Numbered from the stretch's first letter, positions 26,137 to 36,457 are shown. The stretch is 64,000 nucleotides of DNA from Myxococcus stipitatus (GCF_021412625.1 NZ_JAKCFI010000007.1:62001-126000), one strand, 5' to 3'. Notes: generated from the letters alone by a model not told the origin. Made by a program: numbers and translations.

Positions 26137-26344
26137 GAGCGCCGCGCATCCTGCCCGAGCACGTGCTCAACGCAATGCATCAACACACAAGCCCGAATCG
26201 CCGAGACTGTCTGGAAATCAACGGTAGTAGCCCAATTTTCCGAACATCATAGGAATTCTTGTTCGCGCGGCCTAAACCTCTACTTCCTTCGAATGGTGGA
26301 GAAAGCAGGCTCCACCAGGCGGAGGGTCCCCCTGGAGAGAACGC
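26137..26344. promoter_or_regulatory. Divergent intergenic region with AT-rich stretch and leader hairpins
   Basis: This 208-bp gap separates the methyltransferase start from the diheme oxidoreductase start. The block 26216-26285 is far richer in A and T than the surroundings and includes an interrupted inverted repeat TTCC-N10-GGAA, so it probably holds promoters; no sigma-70 match is good enough to name. Nearer the plus-strand gene is a perfect 7-bp hairpin (26295-26301 with 26310-26316). Its 3' arm overlaps a second stem (CCAGG 26315-26319 with CCTGG 26331-26335) next to the Shine-Dalgarno GGAGAG. Confidence 0.5.
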
Positions 26345-28594
<2,250 letters not shown>

Positions 28595-28625
28595 TCGGGA
28601 CGGCGGAGGCGTGCGTCACCCCGCT

Positions 28626-28651
28626 CGGGGAGTCCCCACGAGGGCTCCCCG
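28626..28651. terminator. Hairpin between convergent genes, probable bidirectional terminator
   Basis: CGGGGAG (28626-28632) pairs with CTCCCCG (28645-28651), and the stem extends inward by a T-G and two C-G pairs to leave a six-base loop, giving a stem of ten pairs. It sits in the 72-bp gap between the diheme oxidoreductase stop and the diguanylate cyclase stop. No T-run follows, so it may need Rho or simply block read-through. Confidence 0.6.
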
Positions 28652-28666
28652 GGCGCGGGCCCTGGC

Positions 28667-30838
28667 TCAGGAGGCCGACGCGTCGACCGCCTGGAGCTTG
28701 CGGCCGCCCTGCATGATGGCGACGGTGACGGACTGGTTCCGGCCGTTGCGCTTGGAGTGGTAGAGGCACTGGTCGGCCAGGTCGATGAGCTGCTGCTTCT
28801 CCATCCCGTTGTCGGGGAAGGTGGCGATGCCCAGCGACATGGTGATCTTCAGCGGCCCCATCTCCGTCTGGAAGGTCTCCGCCTTCACGGCCTCGCGGAT
28901 GCGCTCGGAGATGGTGAAGGCGCCCTTGGCGTCCGTCTCCGGCATGATGATGACGAACTCCTCGCCGCCGTAGCGCGCCACCACGTCCGTGTCGCGGGCC
29001 AGCGACTTGATGATGCGCGCCACGCCCTTGAGCACCTGGTCTCCCGTCGGGTGGCCGTAGGTGTCGTTGACGCTCTTGAAGTGGTCCACGTCCGTGAGGA
29101 CCACGGAGCACTTGCGCTGGTAGCGCCGCGCCTGGGCGAGGATCTCGTCCGCCTTCGCCTGGAAGGTGCGGTGGTTGAACAGGCCGGTGAGGCCGTCCGT
29201 CGTCGCCATCCGCTCCATCTGCTCGTAGAGCTGCGCGCGCAACACCGCCTGCGCGGCCTGGATGGCGATGACCTCGATCATCCGCAGCACGTCCTGCTCG
29301 AAGTTCGCCTTCTTGCGCGAGCCCGCCACCAGCGTGCCCAGGATGCGGTCGCCCGCCACCAGCGGGAAGATCTTCAGCGCGCCGAGCCCGCGGATCTGCG
29401 TCTCGTCGTCGAAGATGATTTGCCGGTCCATCGCCTTCAGGTCACGCCCCGGCAGCGGCGCGCCGTAGCGCACCACGTTGGCGACCAGCCCGTTGTTGTC
29501 CGGGAACGAGCGCCCCTCCAGCGCCTTGCCCTGCGCCGTCACGCCCGTCATGCGCACCACCCGGTGCATGCGCTTGCCGTCCACCTCGGACACCAGCGTC
29601 ACCGCGCAGAAGTCCAGCCCCGCCAGCTGCCGCGTGCTCTCCAGCACCGCCACGAACACCTGCTCGGGGCTGCCCGCGCGGTTGAGCTCCTCGATGGCGC
29701 GGAAGAACCGGTCCTTCTCGTCGCGCGTCTTGCGGATGTAGTTCATCACCCGCTCGACCTCGATGGAGCGCAGCACCTCGCCCGCGATGGTCGTCAGCAG
29801 CTTCTCGTCCTGGTCGCTGAACGGCTCGTTCGCCACCTTGTCCGCCACCAGCACGCCGCGCACCAGGCCGCTGCCCTCGATGATGGGCACCGCCAGCAGC
29901 GCCTGCACCGTCGGGCCGCCGCTCTCGTAGTACGTGACGCCCTTGAGCCCCTGGGGCGAGTTCATCCGCACCGGCGCGCGGCGCTTGAGCACCCCGCCGA
30001 TGATGCCCTCCCCCGCCCCGAAGCGATCCCGATGGACGCGGTCGGAGACGGAGCGGCAGTCGTAGAGCTTGAGGCTGCGGTCGTCGGAGGCGAGCAGGAA
30101 GGCCGCGCAGGTGTGCGTGCGCAGCCCCGTCTCGGCGATCTCCAGGGCGGCCTGCACCGCGCCCTCGATCTCCTTCACCGAGGCCACCAGCCACTTCTCG
30201 TCCGAGCTCATCCCGCTGAAGCTGTCCTGCGTCCCGGAGCTGACCAGGCGGAAGGTGCGCGCGCGCTCCTCCACCTCGCGGATGCGCTTCTGCACCGCGT
30301 CGCTCTCCGCGCGGCGGGCCACCGCGATGCGCGAGGCCAGCACCAGGTGGTACGCCCCCGCGAACAACGCGAGGAAGGCCGAGTGCGTGAAGAAGCTCGC
30401 CGCGTTCGTCACGGGGCCACCCAGCGTCACCAGCGCGTCGAACACCAGCGCCACGCCCAGCAGCGTCAGGCCCGCGTTGCGCGGCAGGAAGGCGACGAGG
30501 AACGCCATCAACAGGTAGACGATGGGGAACAGCTCCCCTCCCCCGATGGCCACCACGATGAAGGCCGCGGCGATGAGCCCGCCGCCCAGCTCCAGGTCGT
30601 CGCGCAGGTCGATGACCGCGCCCACCGAGCCGCGCATGGCCCGGCGCCACCCCGCCACGCCGATGCCCACCAGCAGCACCAGCACCAGCGAGGCCTCCGT
30701 CCACCCCAGCGTGTGCAGGCCGCGGAAGCCCCCGCGCGCCAGGTGGATGAACGTCGCCAGCGCGGCCGCCGGCGGAATGAGCCTCACGGCGTGACGCAGC
30801 AACCTTCCGGGCGACGGAATCGAGGTCAGCGACGTCAT
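28667..30838 (-). CDS. dmxA: Membrane diguanylate cyclase: six TM helices, two GAF domains, GGDEF (DmxA-like)
   Basis: A 723-residue protein. Residues 15-180 hold about six membrane helices. GAF 1 lies near 205-360 (FLLASDDRSLKLYDCR, VQALLAVPIIEGSGLVRGVLVADK) and GAF 2 near 380-535 (FCAVTLVSEVDGKRMHRVVRM, GALKIFPLVAGDRILGTLVAG). The C-terminal GGDEF domain is intact, with signature ARYGGEEFVIIMPE. RDTD five residues before it is the inhibitory I-site (RxxD). It should make cyclic di-GMP at the membrane with product inhibition. The architecture matches DmxA, which I recall as a Myxococcus xanthus cyclase recruited to the division site. Its ATG overlaps the ftsB-like stop, which supports a division role. 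Confidence 0.88.
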   Translation of the reverse strand: MTSLTSIPSPGRLLRHAVRLIPPAAALATFIHLARGGFRGLHTLGWTEASLVLVLLVGIGVAGWRRAMRGSVGAVIDLRDDLELGGGLIAAAFIVVAIGGGELFPIVYLLMAFLVAFLPRNAGLTLLGVALVFDALVTLGGPVTNAASFFTHSAFLALFAGAYHLVLASRIAVARRAESDAVQKRIREVEERARTFRLVSSGTQDSFSGMSSDEKWLVASVKEIEGAVQAALEIAETGLRTHTCAAFLLASDDRSLKLYDCRSVSDRVHRDRFGAGEGIIGGVLKRRAPVRMNSPQGLKGVTYYESGGPTVQALLAVPIIEGSGLVRGVLVADKVANEPFSDQDEKLLTTIAGEVLRSIEVERVMNYIRKTRDEKDRFFRAIEELNRAGSPEQVFVAVLESTRQLAGLDFCAVTLVSEVDGKRMHRVVRMTGVTAQGKALEGRSFPDNNGLVANVVRYGAPLPGRDLKAMDRQIIFDDETQIRGLGALKIFPLVAGDRILGTLVAGSRKKANFEQDVLRMIEVIAIQAAQAVLRAQLYEQMERMATTDGLTGLFNHRTFQAKADEILAQARRYQRKCSVVLTDVDHFKSVNDTYGHPTGDQVLKGVARIIKSLARDTDVVARYGGEEFVIIMPETDAKGAFTISERIREAVKAETFQTEMGPLKITMSLGIATFPDNGMEKQQLIDLADQCLYHSKRNGRNQSVTVAIMQGGRKLQAVDASAS

Positions 30839-31116
30839 GGAGACTCCAGATGGAAGACGAGCTCACCCGGCTTCACGTAGCCGAGCTCCTCCCGCACGGC
30901 CCGCTCGAGGGCCGCGGGGTCCTTGCGCAGGGCGTTGATCTCCTGGCGCAGCGCTTCGTTCTGCTGGGCCAGGGACTGGTTGCGCGCCTGGAGCGCGTCC
31001 ACGTCCTGCCGCAACGCGAGATACCGGCGGAAGCCCTTGGCGTCCGCCACCGACAGCAGGCTCAAGGCCCCCGCCACACCCACCGACACCATCAGGAGCT
31101 TTCGCCTCGCCGTCAT
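30835..31116 (-). CDS. ftsB: FtsB/DivIC-family cell-division protein
   Basis: A 93-residue bitopic membrane protein from ATG 31116. It has a short basic N-terminus (MTARRKLL), one membrane helix (MVSVGVAGALSLLSVA) and a periplasmic coiled coil (LRQDVDALQARNQSLAQQNEALRQEINALRKD). The conserved tail is REELGYVKPGELVFHL, which is the septum-formation-initiator signature. In other bacteria FtsB joins FtsL and FtsQ and helps activate septal cell-wall synthesis. It is followed, with a four-base overlap, by the diguanylate cyclase gene. An in-frame TTG 39 bases upstream adds residues without family support. Confidence 0.9.
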   Translation of the reverse strand: MTARRKLLMVSVGVAGALSLLSVADAKGFRRYLALRQDVDALQARNQSLAQQNEALRQEINALRKDPAALERAVREELGYVKPGELVFHLESP

Positions 31117-31203
31117 GAACGCCGCCGACGGTACCAGCGACCCTCGACGCCGCAAGAAATCCGCTCCAGACCTGTAGCACGCCCCGAGCGACGGTCGGAC
31201 GCG

Positions 31204-31725
31204 TCAGTCCTGGCCGAGCAGCTTCTCGATGGCCTTCGCCACGTCGTCGTGGCCCTCGACTCCCTCCCACGCCGCCACCGCGCGACCGCGGCGATCCAGG
31301 AGGACGGTGCTGGGCAGCGCCTTGATGGGGCCGAACGCGCTGCGCCCGTCCCGCATCCAGTCGGTCGCCACCAGCACCGGATAGTTCGGCGCGTAGTGGG
31401 CCGCGAACGGCGCGAGCACCTTGGCGCCCTCCAGGTCCATCCCCACCGACACCACCTGGAACCCGCGCGCGCCGTACTCCTTCTGCAGCGCCTCCAGTGT
31501 CGGGATGTCCGCCAGGCACGGGAAGCACCACGTCGCGAAGAACGAGACGAGCACCACCTTGCCCGACAGCGCGCGGACGTCGTGGCGCGTCGGCCCCACG
31601 ACGGGGAGGGCCAGGGATTGGAGGAAGGCCGGCCCCACGTCCACCGGCCGCGTCCCCCGGCAGCCGGCCAGCGCCAGCCACGCCAGGAGGGCGCCGGACG
31701 CCAGACGTCGGGCCAGGGCGCTCAT
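31204..31725 (-). CDS. TlpA/ResA-like thioredoxin-fold lipoprotein
   Basis: A 173-residue protein with a lipoprotein signal peptide (LALAGC, Cys22) and a thioredoxin fold. The active site is FATWCFPC (Cys67, Cys70), followed by LEALQKEYGARGFQVVSVGMD and the cis-Pro loop KALPSTVLLDRRG. It is probably a periplasm-facing disulfide reductase or cytochrome-maturation-type redox protein anchored to a membrane. WCFPC, with Phe-Pro between the cysteines, is a variant of the usual WCxPC. The start overlaps the fur stop (ATGA), so its synthesis follows that of the regulator. Confidence 0.92.
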   Translation of the reverse strand: MSALARRLASGALLAWLALAGCRGTRPVDVGPAFLQSLALPVVGPTRHDVRALSGKVVLVSFFATWCFPCLADIPTLEALQKEYGARGFQVVSVGMDLEGAKVLAPFAAHYAPNYPVLVATDWMRDGRSAFGPIKALPSTVLLDRRGRAVAAWEGVEGHDDVAKAIEKLLGQD

Positions 31726-32192
31726 GCCTCGGGAGCGGGCCGGCCGCCGCTGCGCTGACAGTCCCGACACAGGCCGTACAGCTCCATCTTGTGGGACGTC
31801 ACCGTGAAGCCGTGCTTGCGCGCCACCGCGTCCTGCATCGCCTCGATGCGGTCGTTCTCGAACTCGACGATGGTGCCACAGCGGGTGCAGATGAGGTGGT
31901 CGTGGTGCTCCCGGCCGGCCGCCGCCTCGTAGCGCGTCTGCCCGTCGCCGAAGTTGCGAGCATGGGCCAGGCCGCACTCGTTGAGGAGCTTCATGGTGCG
32001 ATACACGGTGGCGACGGACACCTTCGCGTCCTGCTCGCGCACCTTGTTCCAGAGCTCCTCCACCGAGAGGTGGCCTCCCACGGAGAAGAAGGTATCGATG
32101 ATGAGGCTGCGCTGGCGCGTGCTCTTCAGCCCGTGCTGGGCCATGTATCGCGCGAGCACCTCGTCCTTGGAGTCGTCTTCGTGGCCCTGCAT
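31722..32192 (-). CDS. Fur-family metal-dependent regulator
   Basis: A 156-residue regulator from ATG 32192, which has GAGGG about six bases upstream. It has the winged-helix DNA-binding half (STRQRSLIIDTFFSVGGHLSVEELW, VATVYRTMKLL) and the metal-binding half with HHDH (96-99). The structural zinc Cys pairs are CTRC (102, 105) and CRDC (142, 145). The sequence cannot decide between Fur, PerR and Zur. It is followed with overlap by a TlpA-like lipoprotein, an unusual partner; a redox-linked role such as PerR-type regulation is possible but inferred. No iron-box operator is obvious upstream. Confidence 0.93.
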   Translation of the reverse strand: MQGHEDDSKDEVLARYMAQHGLKSTRQRSLIIDTFFSVGGHLSVEELWNKVREQDAKVSVATVYRTMKLLNECGLAHARNFGDGQTRYEAAAGREHHDHLICTRCGTIVEFENDRIEAMQDAVARKHGFTVTSHKMELYGLCRDCQRSGGRPAPEA

Positions 32193-32545
32193 GGAAATCC
32201 CTCGGTAGGGGGCCCACCCTGTCCTGGCCCGCCGCTCCTGTTGTAACCCGCGCCCCGGTCGCGCGCGCTCCCCGCCGTTTCCCCCCGGCCCGGTCATCCT
32301 CGAAGTAAAACCTCAGCGATGACTGTTGGACTCCGGACGCGGGGCCTCTGATACCCCCGACCGTCGCGGCCCGCAACGTCCTGCAGCCGGCTTCGACGGG
32401 GGCTCGGTCCCCCGCCCGCCTCGCTTCTCGACTTGCAACCGCCGCTGGCTGTTTAGATTGGGGGCGGTCTGGCTCATTGACACCTGTCTGGCCGCGAAGA
32501 TAGAGGCATCCGCCCTCGTAAACGAGCATTTTTCGGCGACTTTCC
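32193..32545. promoter_or_regulatory. Divergent intergenic region between fur and the Fis-like gene, with a candidate sigma-70 promoter
   Basis: A 353-bp gap. On the plus strand TTGACA (32477-32482) is followed after 16 bases by GATAGA, a 3/6 match to the -10 consensus, about 40 bases ahead of the plus-strand ATG. A 6-bp stem with a six-base loop lies at 32398-32415 (CGGGGG with CCCCCG). I saw no convincing Fur operator and no RNA gene in the rest. Confidence 0.45.
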
Positions 32546-33754
32546 ATGACCAGCCCCTGGCAGAGAAGACGACAGCCCGACGACGTTCCAACTCCCGTGG
32601 CGGTGGCCGTCTCGGACTACTGCCGGCGCGCCAAGGCACCGGCGCCCGCACCGGAGGTTCGCGAGGCCCTCGCCCTGGTGGCCGAGGCCGAGGACTTCCG
32701 CGTGCGCGCCCTGACCGACGCGGAGCCGGAGACCTCCCCCCTGGGGCCCTTCGCCGTGGTCGACATCCTCCAGGGGACGCCCCCCGCGCTCGCCGCCCAG
32801 CGGCAGGCCTGCGGCTACTATGACGTGGTGCGTGAACTCGCCCACGTGCGGGAGCTGAAGACGCCGCCCCCCGCGCCGGCCGTCGATCCGTCCATCCCCA
32901 CCTTCGCGACCCCACCGGCCGCCCCGAAGGCCGCGACCAAGGCGGGGAAGAAGGCGGACAGCGAGGCCTCCGTCCTGGAGCGCATCGCGCCGAAGAAGCG
33001 TCAGGCAGTGGACGAAGAGACGACCGCGCCCCCGGAGGCGGAGGAGCCCAGCCAGTTCCTGCGCAGGGACCTGCCCCGCCCCCGCGGCCGCTTCACCCGC
33101 GTGGAGGCCCCTCGGACGCCGTTCGTGGAGCTGACGCGCGCCGCCGGCAAGGAGACGCTGGAGGCCGCGCTCGCGGGCTCCGAGCACCGCTTCGCCCTGC
33201 TGCGCAACCTGTCGCACCGCTTCAACGGCTCCCGCGGCGACCTCTCCCTGGTCGACCTGGAGACGGTGCTGCGCGATCATGGCCTGCTCGACGCCCTCAA
33301 GGAGAAGGAGCGGCTGCAGCTCGTGGACGCCTACACCACCCAGCGCGGAGCGACCGGGCGGGTGGCCTGGGCCCTGGGCGTGAGCCCCCCGGAGCTCCAG
33401 CGGCTCGTCTCCGCCGCGGGGCTGGTCGAGGAAGTGGAGGCCCTGCGCGAGCGGTTCCGTCGCGAGGCCCTGGCCACGCCCCACCTGACGCATCGGCTGG
33501 ATCTGCTGGGGCGCGAGAAGTACCTGGCCGACCTGGGCATCCAGCGGAAGTTCGCGGACGCCCTGCGCAAGGAGCTCGAGCGCCTGCTGCGCGACGAACT
33601 GTCGAGCGCCAGCGATCTGCACGGGCTGGCCGACGCCGTGGGCCGCAAGTACGGCGCGCCCAGCGAACTGGTCTTCCGCGCCATCGAGCGCCTGGGACTG
33701 GCCGAGGGGCTGCGCAAGCAGCTCCGCGCGTCCGTCCCGACATCAACACCCTGA
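32546..33754 (+). CDS. Myxobacterial protein with Fis-like helical C-terminal region, unknown function
   Basis: A 402-residue protein. The N-terminal 80 residues include a conserved-looking segment (VAVAVSDYCRRAKAPAPAPEVREALALV). Residues 110-190 are Lys/Ala/Pro-rich and disordered. The C-terminal half is all helical: LSLVDLETVLRDHGLLDALKEKERLQLVDAY, then a segment that resembles the two helices of a Fis-type DNA-binding motif (GRVAWALGVSPPELQRLVSAAGL). The end is coiled (ADALRKELERLLRDELSS). Similar helical parts occur in myxobacterial regulators, but I cannot name a family. No Shine-Dalgarno is visible before ATG 32546. The FmdB-like zinc protein follows after 15 bases. Confidence 0.75.
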   Translation: MTSPWQRRRQPDDVPTPVAVAVSDYCRRAKAPAPAPEVREALALVAEAEDFRVRALTDAEPETSPLGPFAVVDILQGTPPALAAQRQACGYYDVVRELAHVRELKTPPPAPAVDPSIPTFATPPAAPKAATKAGKKADSEASVLERIAPKKRQAVDEETTAPPEAEEPSQFLRRDLPRPRGRFTRVEAPRTPFVELTRAAGKETLEAALAGSEHRFALLRNLSHRFNGSRGDLSLVDLETVLRDHGLLDALKEKERLQLVDAYTTQRGATGRVAWALGVSPPELQRLVSAAGLVEEVEALRERFRREALATPHLTHRLDLLGREKYLADLGIQRKFADALRKELERLLRDELSSASDLHGLADAVGRKYGAPSELVFRAIERLGLAEGLRKQLRASVPTSTP

Positions 33755-33769
33755 AGAGGCACGACAACC

Positions 33770-34087
33770 ATGCCCATCTACGAGTACGCCTGCCAGAGCT
33801 GTGGAAAGACGATCGACGTCCTCCAGAAGATCTCCGACCCCACGCCCGCCGCCTGCACCGCCTGCGGGGCCCAGGGCTCGCTGACCAAGGTCGTCAGCCG
33901 CTCCAGCTTCCACCTCAAGGGCGGCGGCTGGTACTCCGACCTGTACAGCTCCACCAAGAAGGACGGGGGCTCGTCCTCCTCCAGCTCCAGCGGCTCCTCG
34001 AGCAGCAGCACCTCCAGCGCCAGCTCGTCGAGCACCAGCTCCAGCACGTCTTCGTCCACGGCGAGCGCCTCCGGCGACAAGTCGTAG
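33770..34087 (+). CDS. FmdB-family zinc-ribbon protein with long Ser/Thr tail
   Basis: A 105-residue protein. The first half is the FmdB zinc ribbon: MPIYEYACQSCGKTIDVLQK with CxxC, then CTACGAQGSLTKVVSRSSFHLKGGGWYSD with the second CxxC. The second half, from about residue 67, is a run of almost pure Ser and Thr with a few Gly and Ala (SSSSSSSGSSSSS type), about 35 residues long. FmdB-type proteins are small putative regulators with no proven molecular role. The tail is coded by agc/tcc/tcg mixtures, not one repeated triplet, so it is probably selected and not a slippage artefact. GAGG lies before the start. Confidence 0.82.
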   Translation: MPIYEYACQSCGKTIDVLQKISDPTPAACTACGAQGSLTKVVSRSSFHLKGGGWYSDLYSSTKKDGGSSSSSSSGSSSSSTSSASSSSTSSSTSSSTASASGDKS

Positions 34088-34157
34088 GATGTAGTCAGGC
34101 GCGCGGAGGGCGCTGAAAATTCGCGCGGGGTCCGGGAGCGGCGCACACTCGTCTCCC

Positions 34158-34358
34158 GTGCCCTTCCCGCCCTCCAAGCGACCCCCTCGCCACTGCGCGC
34201 TGTGCGGCCATCCCGAGCTGACGGATGCACGCGGCCTGGGGCGCTTCCTGCTGGTCCCGGATCCCCATGGCCGAGGTCCCGTCTGTCCGCCCCAGCGAGG
34301 GTGCCGGGGAGGCAAGCGCGAGGCGGAGGCCTCTCCGCTGACGCAGGCGTCCCGCTGA
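34158..34358 (+). CDS. Possible small Cys-rich protein
   Basis: An open frame of 66 residues from GTG, with a CALCGHPE motif and later VCPPQRGC, four Cys that could bind one zinc. The N-terminus is basic and Pro-rich. The spacing to the nearest purine-rich stretch is poor, and no family is recognisable. It could be a real zinc-binding microprotein or chance in GC-rich DNA. Confidence 0.35.
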   Translation: MPFPPSKRPPRHCALCGHPELTDARGLGRFLLVPDPHGRGPVCPPQRGCRGGKREAEASPLTQASR

Positions 34359-34400
34359 GCTAAGCAGGCACGACCGCGCGCGCTTCGCGCCGGAGGTGCC

Positions 34401-35150
34401 ATGACGCTCGCCCCACGCCCCCTCTTCCTCTCGACCTTCCTGCTGCTGGCCGCCCTCGCCTCGGGCTGCGCCAGCTACACCCGCATGGCGCCGGAGTCCC
34501 GCGCCTCGCTCCAGCGGACGCTGACCGGACCGGACGCCGAGCAGTTCCTGCGCGTCTCCGCCCACGTCACGCCCTTCTTCGGAGACGGCTCCAAGCGGCT
34601 GCTCACGCCGTACGCCCCGGAGGACCTGCGCCTGCTGGACGACAGCGGCGGCAAGCCCATCAACCCCGGCCCCGTGGAGACCACGCTGCCCGTGGGCACG
34701 AAGCTGCGCATCACCAAGGTGGAGTTCCCCACCGCGTGGGTGGTGGCCGAGCGCGTCCTCTACACGCCGCGCACGTGGCCCTGGGTGTACCTGGCCCGGG
34801 AGGACGCGCCGAACGGGCCGCCCCTCATCCTCGTGCTGCCGCCCAACCTGGAGCAGCCGGACGACTTCCGCGCGGAGCTGGAGAAGTACCTGTCGCCCCA
34901 GGGCCTGACGGCCCAGTTGGAGGCGCTCGCCGCGCCGGTGCGCGAGGCCGTCCTGGCCAAGAAGCTGGTGGCCAACATGTCCGCGGACGCCGTGCGCATG
35001 GCCTGGGGTCCGCCGGAGGTGGTGCGCCGCACGCTGGAGGGCACCGCGAAGAACGAGGAGTGGACGTACCCGGGAGGCCGCCGCAAGGCGTTCCTCACGG
35101 ACGGGCGCCTGGCGCGCGCGGAGGAAGCCGGTACGTCCGTGCTGCCGTAG
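34401..35150 (+). CDS. Lipoprotein with BamE/SmpA-like C-terminal segment
   Basis: A 249-residue protein with lipobox LASGCA (Cys at about residue 23). The middle part has SH3-like or beta-barrel strands (VETTLPVGTKLRITKVEFP, TWPWVYLARED). The end (NMSADAVRMAWGPPEVVRRTLEGTAKNEEWTYPGGRRKAFLTDGRLA) follows the pattern of the SmpA/BamE domain, in which a small lipoprotein domain begins with a 'G-MS-D-V-...-GxP' helix. GGAGG lies five bases before the ATG. A place in the outer membrane is likely; involvement in outer-membrane assembly is only suggested by the domain. Confidence 0.82.
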   Translation: MTLAPRPLFLSTFLLLAALASGCASYTRMAPESRASLQRTLTGPDAEQFLRVSAHVTPFFGDGSKRLLTPYAPEDLRLLDDSGGKPINPGPVETTLPVGTKLRITKVEFPTAWVVAERVLYTPRTWPWVYLAREDAPNGPPLILVLPPNLEQPDDFRAELEKYLSPQGLTAQLEALAAPVREAVLAKKLVANMSADAVRMAWGPPEVVRRTLEGTAKNEEWTYPGGRRKAFLTDGRLARAEEAGTSVLP

Positions 35151-35162
35151 CGGGGAAGACCC

Positions 35163-35882
35163 CTACCGCTGGCGGCGGCGACGCTTGCCACCGCCGCCCT
35201 GCTTGCGCGCCGCCTGGGCCTCGCCCGGGCGCGTGAGCCGGGGGAGCTCGCCGGCCATCACCGGCCAGAACTCGCCCTTGAGCAGCTCCGCCACCAGCTG
35301 CGCCTGCGACTCCACCGGGCGCTTGAAGAACGTGGCGCCCCGCCCCACCTCGTCGAGCGAGCCGCGCGCGTCGCTCCCGCCGGTGCAGGGCAGCTTCAGC
35401 GCCTCCGCGGCCTCCACGGCCAGGTCGTTGGCGGTCTGCTTCACGCGGGCGTTGTACCCCTCCACCGCGCTGAGCACGTTGAGGGAGCGGACATAGTCCA
35501 TGGCGGGGTTGGGGAAGTCCCGGTCGAAGGGCCGGGCCGCGACGATGGCGGCGCCCAGGGCCTTCACCTTGGGAAGACACTCCGCCGCGCTCCAGGGTTT
35601 CTCGCGGTTGCTGCCCCACATCTGCACCGGCTCCGGGGCCAGCTCCGGCTTCGGGAAGAAGCACAGGTACTGCCCCCGGTCCGTCACCAGCTCCAGCCCG
35701 ACGAAGACCTTGAGCTTCGCCTTCGCGCCGATCTCGAACAGCTCGTCGCACCCGTCCTGGGTGTTCGTCTCGGTGAAGGCCACTCCGTCCAGGCCGAACA
35801 GCGCGGCGCGCTCCAGGACGGCGCGAGGATCCAGCTCGCAGCCCTTGGAGAGGTGGGAATGGGCGTGCAGGTCGATGAGCAT
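35163..35882 (-). CDS. PHP-domain phosphoesterase
   Basis: A 239-residue PHP protein. The metal-binding motifs are DLHAHSHLSKG at the N-terminus, GVAFTETN, the Glu in VFVGLELVTDRG, and GGSDARG near residue 190. The family hydrolyses phosphate esters with two or three metal ions; family members include histidinol phosphatase and nucleoside-phosphate phosphodiesterases. The C-terminal 20 residues are very basic (KQGGGGKRRRRQR), possibly binding nucleic acid. The gene ends 12 bases from the convergent lipoprotein gene. Confidence 0.9.
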   Translation of the reverse strand: MLIDLHAHSHLSKGCELDPRAVLERAALFGLDGVAFTETNTQDGCDELFEIGAKAKLKVFVGLELVTDRGQYLCFFPKPELAPEPVQMWGSNREKPWSAAECLPKVKALGAAIVAARPFDRDFPNPAMDYVRSLNVLSAVEGYNARVKQTANDLAVEAAEALKLPCTGGSDARGSLDEVGRGATFFKRPVESQAQLVAELLKGEFWPVMAGELPRLTRPGEAQAARKQGGGGKRRRRQR

Positions 35883-35947
35883 GGGCGTCGCTCCCTAACA
35901 GGCTCCCCCCGGAGCTGTCGAGTCCGCGATGCCCCGCCCCGGGTCGC

Positions 35948-36223
35948 TCAGGCGAACGCGTAGGACTGGAAGGTCCCCTGCTTGGCCTGCGTGTTCTTCT
36001 CCTCGTACGTGCGGATGAGGTAGCCCATCAGCATCAACGAGGACGTGTTCTCCAGCACCCGCGAAGGATCCTTCGAGATGAGGTTGGCGCTGTAGTTCAG
36101 GAAGAACTGCGCCAACTCCTCTCCCGCCTCCTTGACGATGAGCGCGTTGAGCGCAGTGGGCTCCATCGTCCGGATGGTGTTGATGAAATCGACCGCGAGG
36201 TCCTTCTTGGTCTTCACGTCCAC
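35948..36223 (-). CDS. Small helical protein of unknown function
   Basis: A 91-residue, mostly helical protein (DVKTKKDLAVDFINTIRTMEPTALNALIVKEAGEELAQFF, then LMLMGYLIRTYEEKNTQ). GTG 36223 has GGGGGAGG just upstream, and a second GTG six bases on is equally possible. No transmembrane helix, no Cys. The family is not recognised. It lies 65 bases before the PHP gene on the same strand and is divergent from another small gene. Confidence 0.7.
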   Translation of the reverse strand: MDVKTKKDLAVDFINTIRTMEPTALNALIVKEAGEELAQFFLNYSANLISKDPSRVLENTSSLMLMGYLIRTYEEKNTQAKQGTFQSYAFA

Positions 36224-36384
36224 GAGCCTCCCCCTTCCCCTTCCCCAGCACGCGCCGCCACTCGTGGCCCCTGCCCCGAGCGCCCCCAGCTTCAGGTGCG
36301 ACCTGACCAATCTAGGCACGCCGCCGTTGGTGCAAACCCCCGTCGTGCGTCGATCAACGCCCTACCCGACAGGAAGCCGGGTTT

Positions 36385-36414
36385 TTGACACCTCTGAACA
36401 CCCCATGCGATAAC
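36385..36414 (+). promoter_or_regulatory. Sigma-70 promoter for the 65-residue protein
   Basis: A perfect -35 TTGACA (36385-36390), an 18-bp spacer and -10 GATAAC (36409-36414, 4/6 to consensus). The predicted transcript starts near 36421, 37 bases before the ATG with Shine-Dalgarno AAGGAG at 36443-36448. This is the best housekeeping promoter in the window. A 5-bp stem ACCCG/CGGGT lies just upstream and ends in the T-run that is part of the -35 box. Confidence 0.7.
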
Positions 36415-36457
36415 GCCCCCTTGTCCTGTGTCGGGACCGCACAAGGAGTGGCAGGCG

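Noticed and set aside
33960-34080. Ser-coding stretch taken as a tandem DNA repeat
   Set aside because: Codons are mixed and no unit repeats exactly, so it is low-complexity protein coding and not a satellite.
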